From Ferruginibacter sp. (GTDB taxonomy: Bacteria; Bacteroidota; Bacteroidia; Chitinophagales; Chitinophagaceae), in assembly GCA_025963635.1 (NCBI GenBank), contig JAOQAK010000089.1, positions 1 to 41,448 on the forward strand: a DNA stretch of 41,448 bases, read 5' to 3'. Numbering within the stretch: the first letter of the stretch is position 1; each line of letters opens with the position of its first letter. A model generated the notes under the pieces. That model was not told where the DNA came from. It saw only the letters and a list, made by a program, of their open reading frames with translations, and searched no databases. The position numbers and the translations under genes were made by a program. Shown one piece after another: positions 1-8,515 of the stretch.

Positions 1-55
1 GAAGAGCACGCTATGTATTCTTCATCATCTGTTTTAATCATAGCAGGCAAACTTT

Positions 56-1309
56 ATGGATTTAAAGAGAGTAGTTGTTACCGGATTGGGTGCCCTTACT
101 CCATTGGGAAAAACTGTTGCCGAATACTGGCAAGGGTTATCTGATGGCGTAAACGGGTGCGATTTTATCAAACAATTTGATGCTGCTAAATTTAAGACCA
201 GGTTTGCCTGCGAGGTTAAAGATTTCGACCCCACCGTTTATTTAGATCGTAAAGAAGCCCGTAAAATAGATCGGTTTACCCAGTTTGCATTAATCGCCAG
301 CGATGAAGCTGTGAAGGATGCAGGCATCAACAAAGAAAACGTTGATGTGGACAGGGTAGGCGTAATCTTTGCGAGCGGCATTGGTGGATTAATCACTTTC
401 CAGGAAGAGGTAATAAACTTTGCTTCCGGTGATGGTACTCCACGTTTTAATCCCTTCTTTATTCCAAAAATGATTCTTGATATTGCCGCAGGGCAAATCT
501 CAATTCGTCATGGATTCAGAGGGCCAAATTATGCGGTGGTAAGCGCTTGTGCTTCTTCTACAAATGCAATTATTGACGCCTTTGATAATATTCGACTTGG
601 CAGGGCCGATGTTATAATCTCCGGTGGCAGCGAAGCCGTAATCAGTGCGGCAGGTGTTGGAGGTTTTAATGCTATGAAGGCATTGAGTGAAAGAAATGAT
701 GACCCGGCAACTGCCAGTCGCCCATTCGATAAAGACCGTGATGGTTTTGTTGTAGGCGAGGGAGCGGGAGTAATCATATTAGAAAGCCTTGATCATGCAC
801 TCGCAAGAGGTGCAAAAATTTATTGTGAAATTGCGGGCGGTGGCGCCACCGCAGATGCACATCATATTACCGCTCCGCATCCCGAAGGCTTGGGCGCTCA
901 AAATGTTATGCGGGCTGCATTGAAAGATGCCGGTATAGCTCCCTCCGAGATTGATTATATCAATGTGCATGGCACATCTACGCCATTAGGCGATATCGCC
1001 GAAACGAAAGCGATCCTGAATGTTTTTGGTGAGCACGCATATGACTTAAATATCAGTTCTACGAAAAGTATGACTGGTCATAGTCTTGGTGCTGCCGGCG
1101 CAATTGAAGTGCTGGCTTGTATTATGGCGGTTACAAAGAATATTGTTCCTCCTACTATCAATCATTTTACAGATGATCCCGAACTTGATCCCAAATTAAA
1201 TTTCACTTTCAACAAGGCGCAACATCGTATCGTGAATGCTGCGCTTAGCAACACTTTTGGTTTTGGTGGTCACAATGCTTCTGTGATCGTAAAAAAATAC
1301 AAACCTTAG
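56..1309 (+). CDS. fabF: 3-oxoacyl-ACP synthase II (beta-ketoacyl-ACP synthase, FabF)
   Basis: FabF condenses malonyl-ACP with acyl-ACP in each elongation round of cytoplasmic type II fatty acid synthesis. The protein has 417 residues, normal for the family, and opens with the typical VVVTGLGALTPLG stretch. The catalytic Cys-His-His triad is visible: Cys165 in VSACASSTNA, His305 in NVHGTSTPLGD and His342 in MTGHSLGAAG, with Lys337 just before the second histidine. The glycine-rich FGFGGHNAS motif lies near residues 401-409. The start is an ATG at 56. rnc follows on the same strand; acpP-fabF-rnc is a common order in Bacteroidota, so acpP probably lies just left of the window, though no part of it could be identified in bases 1-55. 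Confidence 0.97.
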   Translation: MDLKRVVVTGLGALTPLGKTVAEYWQGLSDGVNGCDFIKQFDAAKFKTRFACEVKDFDPTVYLDRKEARKIDRFTQFALIASDEAVKDAGINKENVDVDRVGVIFASGIGGLITFQEEVINFASGDGTPRFNPFFIPKMILDIAAGQISIRHGFRGPNYAVVSACASSTNAIIDAFDNIRLGRADVIISGGSEAVISAAGVGGFNAMKALSERNDDPATASRPFDKDRDGFVVGEGAGVIILESLDHALARGAKIYCEIAGGGATADAHHITAPHPEGLGAQNVMRAALKDAGIAPSEIDYINVHGTSTPLGDIAETKAILNVFGEHAYDLNISSTKSMTGHSLGAAGAIEVLACIMAVTKNIVPPTINHFTDDPELDPKLNFTFNKAQHRIVNAALSNTFGFGGHNASVIVKKYKP

Positions 1310-1576
1310 CTGGACAAGTTTTCTCTATTCAATTTATACCTAATTACCGCTGGCTTGTGTGAATGTTCGGCTGTACCTATTGCCTGCTGTTGGACCAAAA
1401 AATGCAACCCTTGTGTTGGCGTGCTTTATTTTTTATTTGCTCGGCCTTAAATCTTTTGGCCGTTTAAGCCTTCCGGGCACATTAGCATATTCGTATATTT
1501 TCTGGTTATCTTCCTCTTTTTAAATTTTTTCATTGCATCAAATAACATTAATTTCGGGAAAACATCCTATCTAATT

Positions 1577-2287
1577 TTGCAGTTTCTCAAAGACCTCTTA
1601 AACGGAGATATAAAAAAGAAAGAGTTTAAAAAACAACTCAATAATGTGCTGGGTTTTACTCCCGGTGAACTCAATTTATATCGAACAGCATTAAGCCACC
1701 GGTCAGTTAGGGAAGGGGCGGATGAAAATAATGAACGGCTTGAATTTTTAGGCGATGCAGTGCTTAGTTCAATTGTAGCTCATTACCTTTTTATGAAGTA
1801 TCCATACAAAGGAGAAGGTTTCTTAACTGAGATGAGAAGCAAGATGGTTAACCGTCAGCAGCTTAACGAGATTGGTATAAAGATGGGTTTGAAAAAGATT
1901 ACCATCTATAACCGGCACGACAGCTCCCTCAAAATATCCCAGATTTTTGGTAATACACTTGAAGCGCTCATTGGGGCAGTGTATCTCGATAAGGGATATA
2001 ATAAAACTCAGAAGTGGGTAGAGAAATACATTATTTCAACCCATATGTTTATGGATGATCTGGAAGGGATTGAGATAAATATCAAGAATAAGTTATACGG
2101 CTGGGCTAATAAAAATGGGAAGGCGCTTGAGTTTGAAACGCTCAATGAAAAATTCGAAAATGGACGCCGTTTATTTACTATCGGTGCCACGGTCGACGGC
2201 GAATTGGTTGCGGAAGGAAAGGGTTACAATAAGAAAGATGCCAGCCAGATCGCAGCCCAGTTAGCAGTTGATAAATTAGGTTTATAA
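1577..2287 (+). CDS. rnc: Ribonuclease III
   Basis: RNase III cleaves double-stranded RNA in rRNA processing and mRNA decay. The protein has 236 residues. The catalytic domain (about 25-155) carries the signature ERLEFLGDAVL at 53-63, which supplies Glu56 and Asp60. The second metal-binding segment reads GNTLEALIGAVYLD, with Glu129 present but Asn126 where the E. coli enzyme has Asp114; I recall this Asn from other Bacteroidota enzymes. A double-stranded-RNA-binding domain fills about 167-236. The start is uncertain: the frame opens with a TTG that is itself the last three bases of a promoter-like TAATTTTG box (1572-1579), and no ATG lies close by in frame. Confidence 0.93.
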   Translation: MQFLKDLLNGDIKKKEFKKQLNNVLGFTPGELNLYRTALSHRSVREGADENNERLEFLGDAVLSSIVAHYLFMKYPYKGEGFLTEMRSKMVNRQQLNEIGIKMGLKKITIYNRHDSSLKISQIFGNTLEALIGAVYLDKGYNKTQKWVEKYIISTHMFMDDLEGIEINIKNKLYGWANKNGKALEFETLNEKFENGRRLFTIGATVDGELVAEGKGYNKKDASQIAAQLAVDKLGL

Positions 2288-2441
2288 ATGTTCTTCAATA
2301 TAAAAGATTACCCGGCGGTTCACTGCTACTTGTTTTCCAAACCTCCATTTAAAATCGGCCTATATCTCTTTTGATTTAACCACCAGCACCTGCAATTTGA
2401 ATGAAGCTACTCAGCACTTTTAACCCCCAACCTACAGAATT

Positions 2442-3479
2442 ATGACCTTTGGCATACTTGGAAGCGGAAGCTGGGGAACAGCGCTCGCAAAGATTTTAAC
2501 GGATAATGGCCAAACCATCTATTGGTGGAACAGGAGCCAGCAATGCATTGACCAAATTATCGATCGGCGGCATAATCCCCATTACCTGAGTAACGCCTAT
2601 TTCAATACGGAGCAATTAAAATTATTTACTGATTCTGGAGAAATTATCCGGCAGGCCGATTGTATCATTATTGCCATTCCATCAGCTTTTGCGGGTGCAA
2701 CATTGTTAGGGATGGACAGAAATATTTTTGCAGGCAAGAAAGTCGTTAGTGCCATAAAAGGAATTTTACCTGAACACAATTTGTTATTGAATGATTTTCT
2801 AAAGAATGAATTTGATTTTCCGCTGGAAGATTACTTTGCAGTGTTGGGGCCGTGCCATGCTGAGGAAATTGCTTCCGAAAAATTATCGTATCTCACCTTT
2901 TCAGGGATTGATACGGAGGTGAACCAGCAAATTTCAGGATATTTCAAAACAGGCTATGTCAACACTATTGAGAATGATGATATATATGGAGTTCAGTTTG
3001 CCGCTGTTTTGAAAAACATTTATGCGGTGGGAGCGGGGATGTCGCATGGATTAGATTATGGCGACAACTTTCTAAGTGTGCTCATTGCCAACAGTGCGGA
3101 TGAAATGGCGGGGTTTTTAAAAAAAGCAGGCATTAAAAATATCGAAGTGGGGCACGTAGAAGCATTGCCGTCTATTCACGATCATCGCACAAACAATTAT
3201 GCGGCTTCTGTTTACCTGGGTGATTTATTGGTAACCTGCTATTCATTATATAGCCGCAACCGAACTTTTGGAAATATGATTGGCAAGGGATATTCTGTGA
3301 AGTTTGCACAACTTGAAATGAGCATGGTGGCAGAAGGTTATAACGCAAGTAAATGCATGTACCTGGTCAATCAAACCATCAAAGCAGAGATGCCTATCGC
3401 AGAGACGGTATACCGTATTTTATGGGAGAATCTTTCCCCGGCGGAAGGGTTTAAGAAAATAGAGGAGACCTTGATATAG
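2442..3479 (+). CDS. gpsA: NAD(P)-dependent glycerol-3-phosphate dehydrogenase
   Basis: GpsA reduces dihydroxyacetone phosphate to sn-glycerol 3-phosphate, the backbone for phospholipid synthesis. The protein has 345 residues, the normal length. The Rossmann nucleotide loop GILGSGSWGTALAK starts at residue 4, SAIKG (Lys106) and LGPCHAEEIA (about 136-145) are the usual substrate-site segments, and the conserved catalytic lysine is Lys191 in LKNIYAVGAG. The start is an ATG at 2442. It lies 154 nt after rnc on the same strand and faces hemW convergently, with 74 nt between the two stop codons. That gap holds a 7-bp inverted repeat (3512-3528) but no clear terminator. Confidence 0.95.
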   Translation: MTFGILGSGSWGTALAKILTDNGQTIYWWNRSQQCIDQIIDRRHNPHYLSNAYFNTEQLKLFTDSGEIIRQADCIIIAIPSAFAGATLLGMDRNIFAGKKVVSAIKGILPEHNLLLNDFLKNEFDFPLEDYFAVLGPCHAEEIASEKLSYLTFSGIDTEVNQQISGYFKTGYVNTIENDDIYGVQFAAVLKNIYAVGAGMSHGLDYGDNFLSVLIANSADEMAGFLKKAGIKNIEVGHVEALPSIHDHRTNNYAASVYLGDLLVTCYSLYSRNRTFGNMIGKGYSVKFAQLEMSMVAEGYNASKCMYLVNQTIKAEMPIAETVYRILWENLSPAEGFKKIEETLI

Positions 3480-3553
3480 TGGTAATAGTTAGTAAAAGAA
3501 TTCAAGGGTGGATTGAAAAGATTTCAATACAATATTCTCGCCTTTTTAATCAC

Positions 3554-4699
3554 TCAGAAAAATAGGTCTGCTGCAATGCCATCTGCAAAAAGCTTCCCTG
3601 CCTTTGTCAAAATCAATTTTGATTCTTTAATTTCAAGGTGATTGGTCCTGGTGTATTTCTCACTAGCCCGCAATAATCCGGCACTATATTTTTCCCCAAA
3701 TAAAACCTGCACTCTTTCCAGGTTTACCCCTTCCATGGTTCTCAGGGAAGTCATGATATATTCATTTAACTGCTGGTTCATCGTTAGCAACTCTTCTTCA
3801 AAAGGAATGCAATCTTTTTGCAGGGATTTTATATACAAGGCGTTATTGGCAATATTCCATTTCCTTCTTTTGCCATCGTAAGCATGTGCGGAAGGACCAA
3901 ATCCATAGTAGGTTGTGCCCTGCCAATAGCTGCTGTTGTGCTTGCTGCGCATACCCGGAAGGGCGAAGTTGCTAATCTCATAATGTTCATACCCCGCTTC
4001 TTCCATCCAGTCCATTAACAATAAAAACTGTTCGGCCTGTCTTTCCGGATCTACAGCCGCCTTTTTATTTTGTGCAATCATTTTATTGAGAGCTGTTTTA
4101 GGTTCAACAGTAAGTGCATAACAGGAAATATGTGGCACCCGGTGTTTTAAAACCGTGTGTACATTTTCTTTCCATTTTTCATTGCTTAATAAAGAAGATC
4201 CATAAATAAGATCAATTGAGTAGTTTGTAAAGCCGGCATGCTTTATATCTTCTATACATTTCAGGCTATCTGCACCCGTATGCGCCCTGTTCATCCACCT
4301 GAGTTCTTCGTCTGAAAAAGATTGTATGCCCACGCTAAGGCGATTGATCCCGGCACTTCTCCATTGTTTAAGTTTGCCCGGAGTTATATCGTCAGGGTTA
4401 GCTTCCAATGTAATTTCAGCATCTTCTTTAATCAGAAAATTTTTATGCAAAGCATCAAATACCATAGATAACTCCTCTATTTCGAGGATGCTGGGCGTAC
4501 CACCACCGTAATAAATGGTTTCACAGGTTTCTTTATCGTTGTTAACTGTAGTATGCCCGGAGATAGCGGTGGTGAGGCAAATCTCTTTCACTAAAGCAGC
4601 GATAAGGTCCTTTTTTAATGCAGTTGATGTAGAAAAATGGAAATTACAATAATGACACGCCTGCTTACAAAAAGGGATATGGATGTAGATGCCTGACAA
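3554..4699 (-). CDS. hemW: Radical SAM protein HemW (heme chaperone family)
   Basis: This is a radical SAM protein of the coproporphyrinogen oxidase-like family. HemW members bind heme and are thought to deliver it to respiratory enzymes rather than oxidise coproporphyrinogen. It has 381 residues. The [4Fe-4S]/SAM cysteines are Cys11, Cys15 and Cys18 (CKQACHYCNF). The fourth cysteine of true HemN (CxC) is absent here, with Asn-Phe following Cys18, which favours HemW. YYGGGTPS and GIQSF-like segments fit the SAM-binding barrel. The start codon is TTG, since the family N-terminus xSGIYIHIPFC aligns there and no ATG precedes it. It is divergent from the outer-membrane protein gene, 44 nt away. 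Confidence 0.92.
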   Translation of the reverse strand: MSGIYIHIPFCKQACHYCNFHFSTSTALKKDLIAALVKEICLTTAISGHTTVNNDKETCETIYYGGGTPSILEIEELSMVFDALHKNFLIKEDAEITLEANPDDITPGKLKQWRSAGINRLSVGIQSFSDEELRWMNRAHTGADSLKCIEDIKHAGFTNYSIDLIYGSSLLSNEKWKENVHTVLKHRVPHISCYALTVEPKTALNKMIAQNKKAAVDPERQAEQFLLLMDWMEEAGYEHYEISNFALPGMRSKHNSSYWQGTTYYGFGPSAHAYDGKRRKWNIANNALYIKSLQKDCIPFEEELLTMNQQLNEYIMTSLRTMEGVNLERVQVLFGEKYSAGLLRASEKYTRTNHLEIKESKLILTKAGKLFADGIAADLFF

Positions 4700-4743
4700 A
4701 GATTCTTATTTTACGATTTTAGACTTTAGATTTGAATGCAGCA

Positions 4744-6552
4744 ATGACAATTTCAAGGTACTTTTTGTACGTTTTACTTCTTATCACAATAATTGCAGTT
4801 TGTAAACCATCGGCGGTTTCAAGCCAGCAATTACCGGCAAATAATAAATACCGGCTGGTGATAAATTATACAGACAAAGATAGTTCCTTTAATCCGCAGG
4901 GATTGCACCTGCAAACATCCTTTGGCAGCCGTATTGAGTGTTTCAACTATATTAACCAGCTTCCTTCACTGTTGAATATGAAAGGTTTTGCTGCCGTGTC
5001 GGTTGATTCAGTTCATTACGATTCCAGTTTTGCCATTCTTCAATTGTACCTGGGCACCCAACAATTTCTTATTCATCTCCGAACAACGGGAATTGATGAG
5101 AAAGCGCTCGATAGCAGGGGAGAGCCTGGTTACTTAGCTGTAAATACCACGCAGCTGCAGAAAATAAAAGAACATGTTCTCAGCTATTATGAAAAAAATG
5201 GCTACCCGTTCGCCTCAGTTTCACTAGATAGCATACAGGTAACTTCCGATGCGATCAAGGGATCGCTGCGGGTAAATAAAGGCCCTTTGTACCATATTGA
5301 TAGCATCCGGATAAGGGGAAAGGCAAAAATTTCTAATTACTTTTTTCAACGCTATTTGGAAATACCCAATGGCAGTATTTACGATAAAAGTAAATTGGAA
5401 AGGGTGAGCAGGCGAATTTTAGATCTGCCCTACCTTGAAGAGCAGCAGCCATCAGAATTAACAATGTTAGGCACCGGATCCATTTTAGACTTATACCTGG
5501 TACCCAAAAAAAGCAGCCAGGTTAATTTTTTGGTGGGATTTTTACCGGCTAATAATCAAACCAACAAATTGCAGTTGACAGGTGATGTAAATTTAAACCT
5601 GAGAAATAGCCTTGGCTATGGCGAAACCATTTTGCTTAATTGGCAGCAGCTACAGTTAAATTCACCGCGGTTAAATATTGGCTATCAACAGCCTTACATT
5701 TTTAAAAGCGACTTCGGGCTGGATTTTAGGTTTGATCTTTTTAAAAAGGATTCCACTTTTTTGCAGTTGAATGCACAATTAGGCATTCAGTATCTTTTAT
5801 CTGCAAACCAATCAGGCAAGATATTCGTTCAAAGTCAGCGCAGTTTTTTGTTGGGCGCCGGCGTAGATACCAACCTGGTGAAAGCTACAAGGCAATTACC
5901 TCCGAATATCGATGTGAAAACGATCAACCTGGGTTTAGATTATGAATTAAATACAACAAATTACAGGTTCAATCCAAAGACCGGGAATGAATTCAGGATA
6001 TTAGGCTCGATAGGTACAAAAACCATCAGCCCCAACAACCAGATCATCGACCTGAAAGATACTGCTTTCGATTATAAGTCTTTGTACGATTCAATTAAGT
6101 TGCAGACCTACCAGTTAAGGATGAAACTTTCAGCTGCACACTACTTCCCCGTTGGGAAAAAAAGCACGGTAAAAACAGTTTTGAACGGGGGACTGTTCAG
6201 CAGCCCGAGTGTATTTCGCAATGAATTGTTCCAGATTGGCGGGTACAATCTTTTGCGGGGTTTTGATGAAGAAAGCATCTATGCCTCAAAGTATGGTGTG
6301 CTTACCTTTGAATATAGAAGTCTTGTTGGGATCAACTCCTATTTATTTACGTTTGTGGATTATGGATGGGTGAAGAATCGCTATCAATTAACCAATACCA
6401 CAAACAATTTCATTAGTGCCGGCCTTGGATTAGTATTCGAAACAAAGGCAGGTCTGCTGAATATGAGTTTTGCCGTGGGCAAAAGAAACGATACTAAATT
6501 GGATCTCAGGCAGTCTTCGAAAATTCATTTTGGATATATTAATTATTTCTAG
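4744..6552 (+). CDS. BamA/TamA-like outer-membrane protein
   Basis: This is a 602-residue outer-membrane protein. An N-terminal hydrophobic segment (SRYFLYVLLLITIIAV) is a signal peptide. A POTRA-like part follows in the first 250 residues (for example YYEKNGYPFASVSLDSI and GPLYHIDSIRIRGKAKIS), and the rest is an Omp85/D15-type beta-barrel with alternating strands and the barrel phrase IGGYNLLRGFDEESIYASKYG. It ends in an aromatic residue (YINYF), as outer-membrane barrels usually do. The family inserts or exports outer-membrane proteins or lipids; the exact substrate cannot be read from sequence. I chose the ATG at 4744; a TTG four codons upstream (4732) is also open. DUF4271 and hemD follow closely on the same strand. 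Confidence 0.85.
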   Translation: MTISRYFLYVLLLITIIAVCKPSAVSSQQLPANNKYRLVINYTDKDSSFNPQGLHLQTSFGSRIECFNYINQLPSLLNMKGFAAVSVDSVHYDSSFAILQLYLGTQQFLIHLRTTGIDEKALDSRGEPGYLAVNTTQLQKIKEHVLSYYEKNGYPFASVSLDSIQVTSDAIKGSLRVNKGPLYHIDSIRIRGKAKISNYFFQRYLEIPNGSIYDKSKLERVSRRILDLPYLEEQQPSELTMLGTGSILDLYLVPKKSSQVNFLVGFLPANNQTNKLQLTGDVNLNLRNSLGYGETILLNWQQLQLNSPRLNIGYQQPYIFKSDFGLDFRFDLFKKDSTFLQLNAQLGIQYLLSANQSGKIFVQSQRSFLLGAGVDTNLVKATRQLPPNIDVKTINLGLDYELNTTNYRFNPKTGNEFRILGSIGTKTISPNNQIIDLKDTAFDYKSLYDSIKLQTYQLRMKLSAAHYFPVGKKSTVKTVLNGGLFSSPSVFRNELFQIGGYNLLRGFDEESIYASKYGVLTFEYRSLVGINSYLFTFVDYGWVKNRYQLTNTTNNFISAGLGLVFETKAGLLNMSFAVGKRNDTKLDLRQSSKIHFGYINYF

Positions 6553-6564
6553 GCAAAATCAATT

Positions 6565-6572
6565 TATTTTTG
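6565..6572 (+). promoter_or_regulatory. Bacteroidota-type -7 box (TATTTTTG) before the DUF4271 gene
   Basis: TATTTTTG matches the Bacteroidota -7 consensus TAnnTTTG. It lies 13 nt after the stop codon of the barrel gene and 18 nt before the preferred TTG start at 6591. No convincing -33 TTTG was found, so this rests on one half of the promoter only. Confidence 0.35.
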
Positions 6573-6590
6573 CGGCTTAATTTATTCGCG

Positions 6591-7535
6591 TTGAAACAGG
6601 TCTGTGCTTTTCTCTTTTTTTTTATTTTCCCTGTTTTGCTTATTGCTCAACTGGCGGATAGTGTTCCGAAAACAAAAGACTCTGCGATTCACAAAGACTC
6701 AGCGGCGACAACCCGGGTCGATTCTGCGGGTTTACATCCAGACACCACAATTAAAAAGGCCCCTGCTGAGAATCTCTCTGCAACTTACTCTCTGGTTATT
6801 AGAAATCTATTGAAGCAGAATCTCTTTCTGAATTCCAGCGGCCAGCCCGTTTCATTCGTGAACCAGGTTAAAAAACATTCTATCCAGGATAATCTTTTTT
6901 ACTTATTAATTGGTTTAACCACCATACTTGGATTCTTTCGTTTCTTCTATACACGATATTTTAACAATCTTTTTAGAGTATTCTTCAACGCCTCCCTTCG
7001 TCAGACCCAATTAACCGACCAGCTTTTACAGGCTAAACTTCCTTCACTTCTTTTTAATATATTATTTATTTTAACCGGCGGTATTTATATTTATCTGTTA
7101 CTCGAGTATTACGGTTGGATTTCCATGGCTAATTTTTGGCAAGTGTTGGTTTACTGTATACTCAGTCTTGGTGTCATATATCTAATTAAATTTATTAGCC
7201 TGAAATTCACCGGCTGGCTTACAGGATTCGATAAAGTGACCAATACTTACGTATTTATTATATTTTTAATAAATAAAATTTTAGGGATTCTGCTTGTTCC
7301 GTTTATAATCATAATAGCATTTTCAACGCACGTATTAACTACTGCCGCGGTGATAATTTCTTTATTGTTTACTGGCTTAATGATTTTGTTGCGTTTTTTT
7401 AGGTCTTACGGTCTGTTGCAACACCAGTTAAAAGTAAGCAGGTTCCATTTTTTGATGTATGTGGTAGGGATAGAAATTCTGCCAGTATTATTGATTTACA
7501 AGGGCCTCGTACTTTTATTAACTAAAAACCTATAA
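6591..7535 (+). CDS. DUF4271 domain membrane protein
   Basis: This is a multi-pass inner-membrane protein of a Bacteroidota-specific family of unknown function. A signal-peptide-like start (KQVCAFLFFFIFPVLLIAQ) is followed by a Ser/Asp/Lys-rich periplasmic stretch of about 60 residues. Then come several hydrophobic helices, including LFYLLIGLTTILGFFRFFY, LLFNILFILTGGIYIYLLL, FIIFLINKILGILLVPFIIIIAF and VIISLLFTGLMILLRFF. The frame is open from a TTG at 6570, but that TTG is the end of a TATTTTTG promoter-like box. The in-frame TTG at 6591 gives a much more typical signal peptide, so I chose it. DUF4271 next to hemD is a recurring Bacteroidota arrangement as I recall it. Confidence 0.8.
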   Translation: MKQVCAFLFFFIFPVLLIAQLADSVPKTKDSAIHKDSAATTRVDSAGLHPDTTIKKAPAENLSATYSLVIRNLLKQNLFLNSSGQPVSFVNQVKKHSIQDNLFYLLIGLTTILGFFRFFYTRYFNNLFRVFFNASLRQTQLTDQLLQAKLPSLLFNILFILTGGIYIYLLLEYYGWISMANFWQVLVYCILSLGVIYLIKFISLKFTGWLTGFDKVTNTYVFIIFLINKILGILLVPFIIIIAFSTHVLTTAAVIISLLFTGLMILLRFFRSYGLLQHQLKVSRFHFLMYVVGIEILPVLLIYKGLVLLLTKNL

Positions 7536-7540
7536 CTTTG
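7533..7540 (+). promoter_or_regulatory. Candidate -7 box (TAACTTTG) before hemD
   Basis: TAACTTTG fits the TAnnTTTG consensus exactly. It overlaps the stop codon of the DUF4271 gene and ends 29 nt before the hemD ATG, a normal promoter distance. There is no clear -33 TTTG, so hemD may instead rely on read-through from upstream. Confidence 0.3.
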
Positions 7541-7569
7541 TTAAGCTATTCAAATATAATGTATCCAGT

Positions 7570-8361
7570 ATGGTTAGCAACAGAGAAAGTAACCCCGAGT
7601 CAAACGATAACGTGGTAAAAAAAGTGCTCATCACTCAGCCAAAGCCAGATGGTGATAGGTCTCCATATTTTGATTTGGCCAAGAAACATAATATTGAGTT
7701 GCACTTCCATCCGTTTATAGTTGTAGATAGTATTCCTGCAAAGGAATTCAGGAAGCAGAAAATAGAAATAACGAATTACACCGCTGTGATATTTACGAGT
7801 CGTCACGCTATTGATAATTTCTTTCGTGCATGTGATGAAATGAAAACCAACATTTCACAAGACACAAAATATTTTTGCATAACGGAAGCGATTGCGCTAT
7901 ATCTCCAAAAATTCATTTTATACCGCAAACGGAAAGTATTTTATGGTGCAGATGGTACCAACAAAAGCCTGTTTGACGTAATTAATAAACACAAGGACAA
8001 CGAGAGATTTTTATATCCCTGCTCAGAATCTTTTGACAGTGAAATTACCAATTGGCTAAGGGATCATAATTGTGAATATGCTACCCCTGTTTTGTACCGG
8101 ATAATAAGCAATGACATTAAAGAGGTGATCGCTCAAAATTTTGATGTAATATGTTTATTTACGCCCGGCGGAGTTAGAAGTCTGTTGGAAAACTTCCCTC
8201 AATTCAAACAAAATGGTACTAAAATCGGTGTATTTGGAGCCAATACATTTAAGGCGGCTGAAGATGCCGGACTGACGCTACACATAAAAGCCCCCCAGCC
8301 CCAGGCACCCAGTATGGTGAGTGCGCTGGAACTATATCTTACATCTCTTAAGAAAAAATAG
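7570..8361 (+). CDS. hemD: Uroporphyrinogen-III synthase (HemD-like)
   Basis: HemD closes and inverts ring D of hydroxymethylbilane to give uroporphyrinogen III in heme biosynthesis. The 263-residue protein is a little longer than average because of a polar N-terminal tail of about 17 residues. HemD sequences diverge widely. Recognition rests on the two-lobed pattern with VKKVLITQPKPDGDRSPYFD, NYTAVIFTSRHAIDNFF, FLYPCSESFDSEI and DVICLFTPGGVRSLLENFP, each at the expected place. The start is an ATG at 7570. It lies 34 nt after the DUF4271 gene, and hemW is nearby, so two heme-related genes sit within 5 kb. Confidence 0.88.
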   Translation: MVSNRESNPESNDNVVKKVLITQPKPDGDRSPYFDLAKKHNIELHFHPFIVVDSIPAKEFRKQKIEITNYTAVIFTSRHAIDNFFRACDEMKTNISQDTKYFCITEAIALYLQKFILYRKRKVFYGADGTNKSLFDVINKHKDNERFLYPCSESFDSEITNWLRDHNCEYATPVLYRIISNDIKEVIAQNFDVICLFTPGGVRSLLENFPQFKQNGTKIGVFGANTFKAAEDAGLTLHIKAPQPQAPSMVSALELYLTSLKKK

Positions 8362-8515
8362 CTGCACGATTTCTCCTCTAACTAAAAGAATTTTATAGAT
8401 TAAATTTCTCCTCAACAACATTTTTTTACACTTTATTGGTAGCCATTTTTTGTTCTGTCCCCGGTAAACAACAAGGGATAAGGTCTGTTTTCATTGAAAT
8501 TGTTTAAATCGTTGC

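Noticed and set aside
1..55. Possible end of an upstream acpP gene
   Set aside because: No frame in these bases matches the acyl carrier protein C-terminus, so nothing could be assigned.
1442..1470. CGGCC/GGCCG hairpin after fabF as a terminator
   Set aside because: The stem is only 5 bp, competes with an alternative pairing, and the T run is just three bases.
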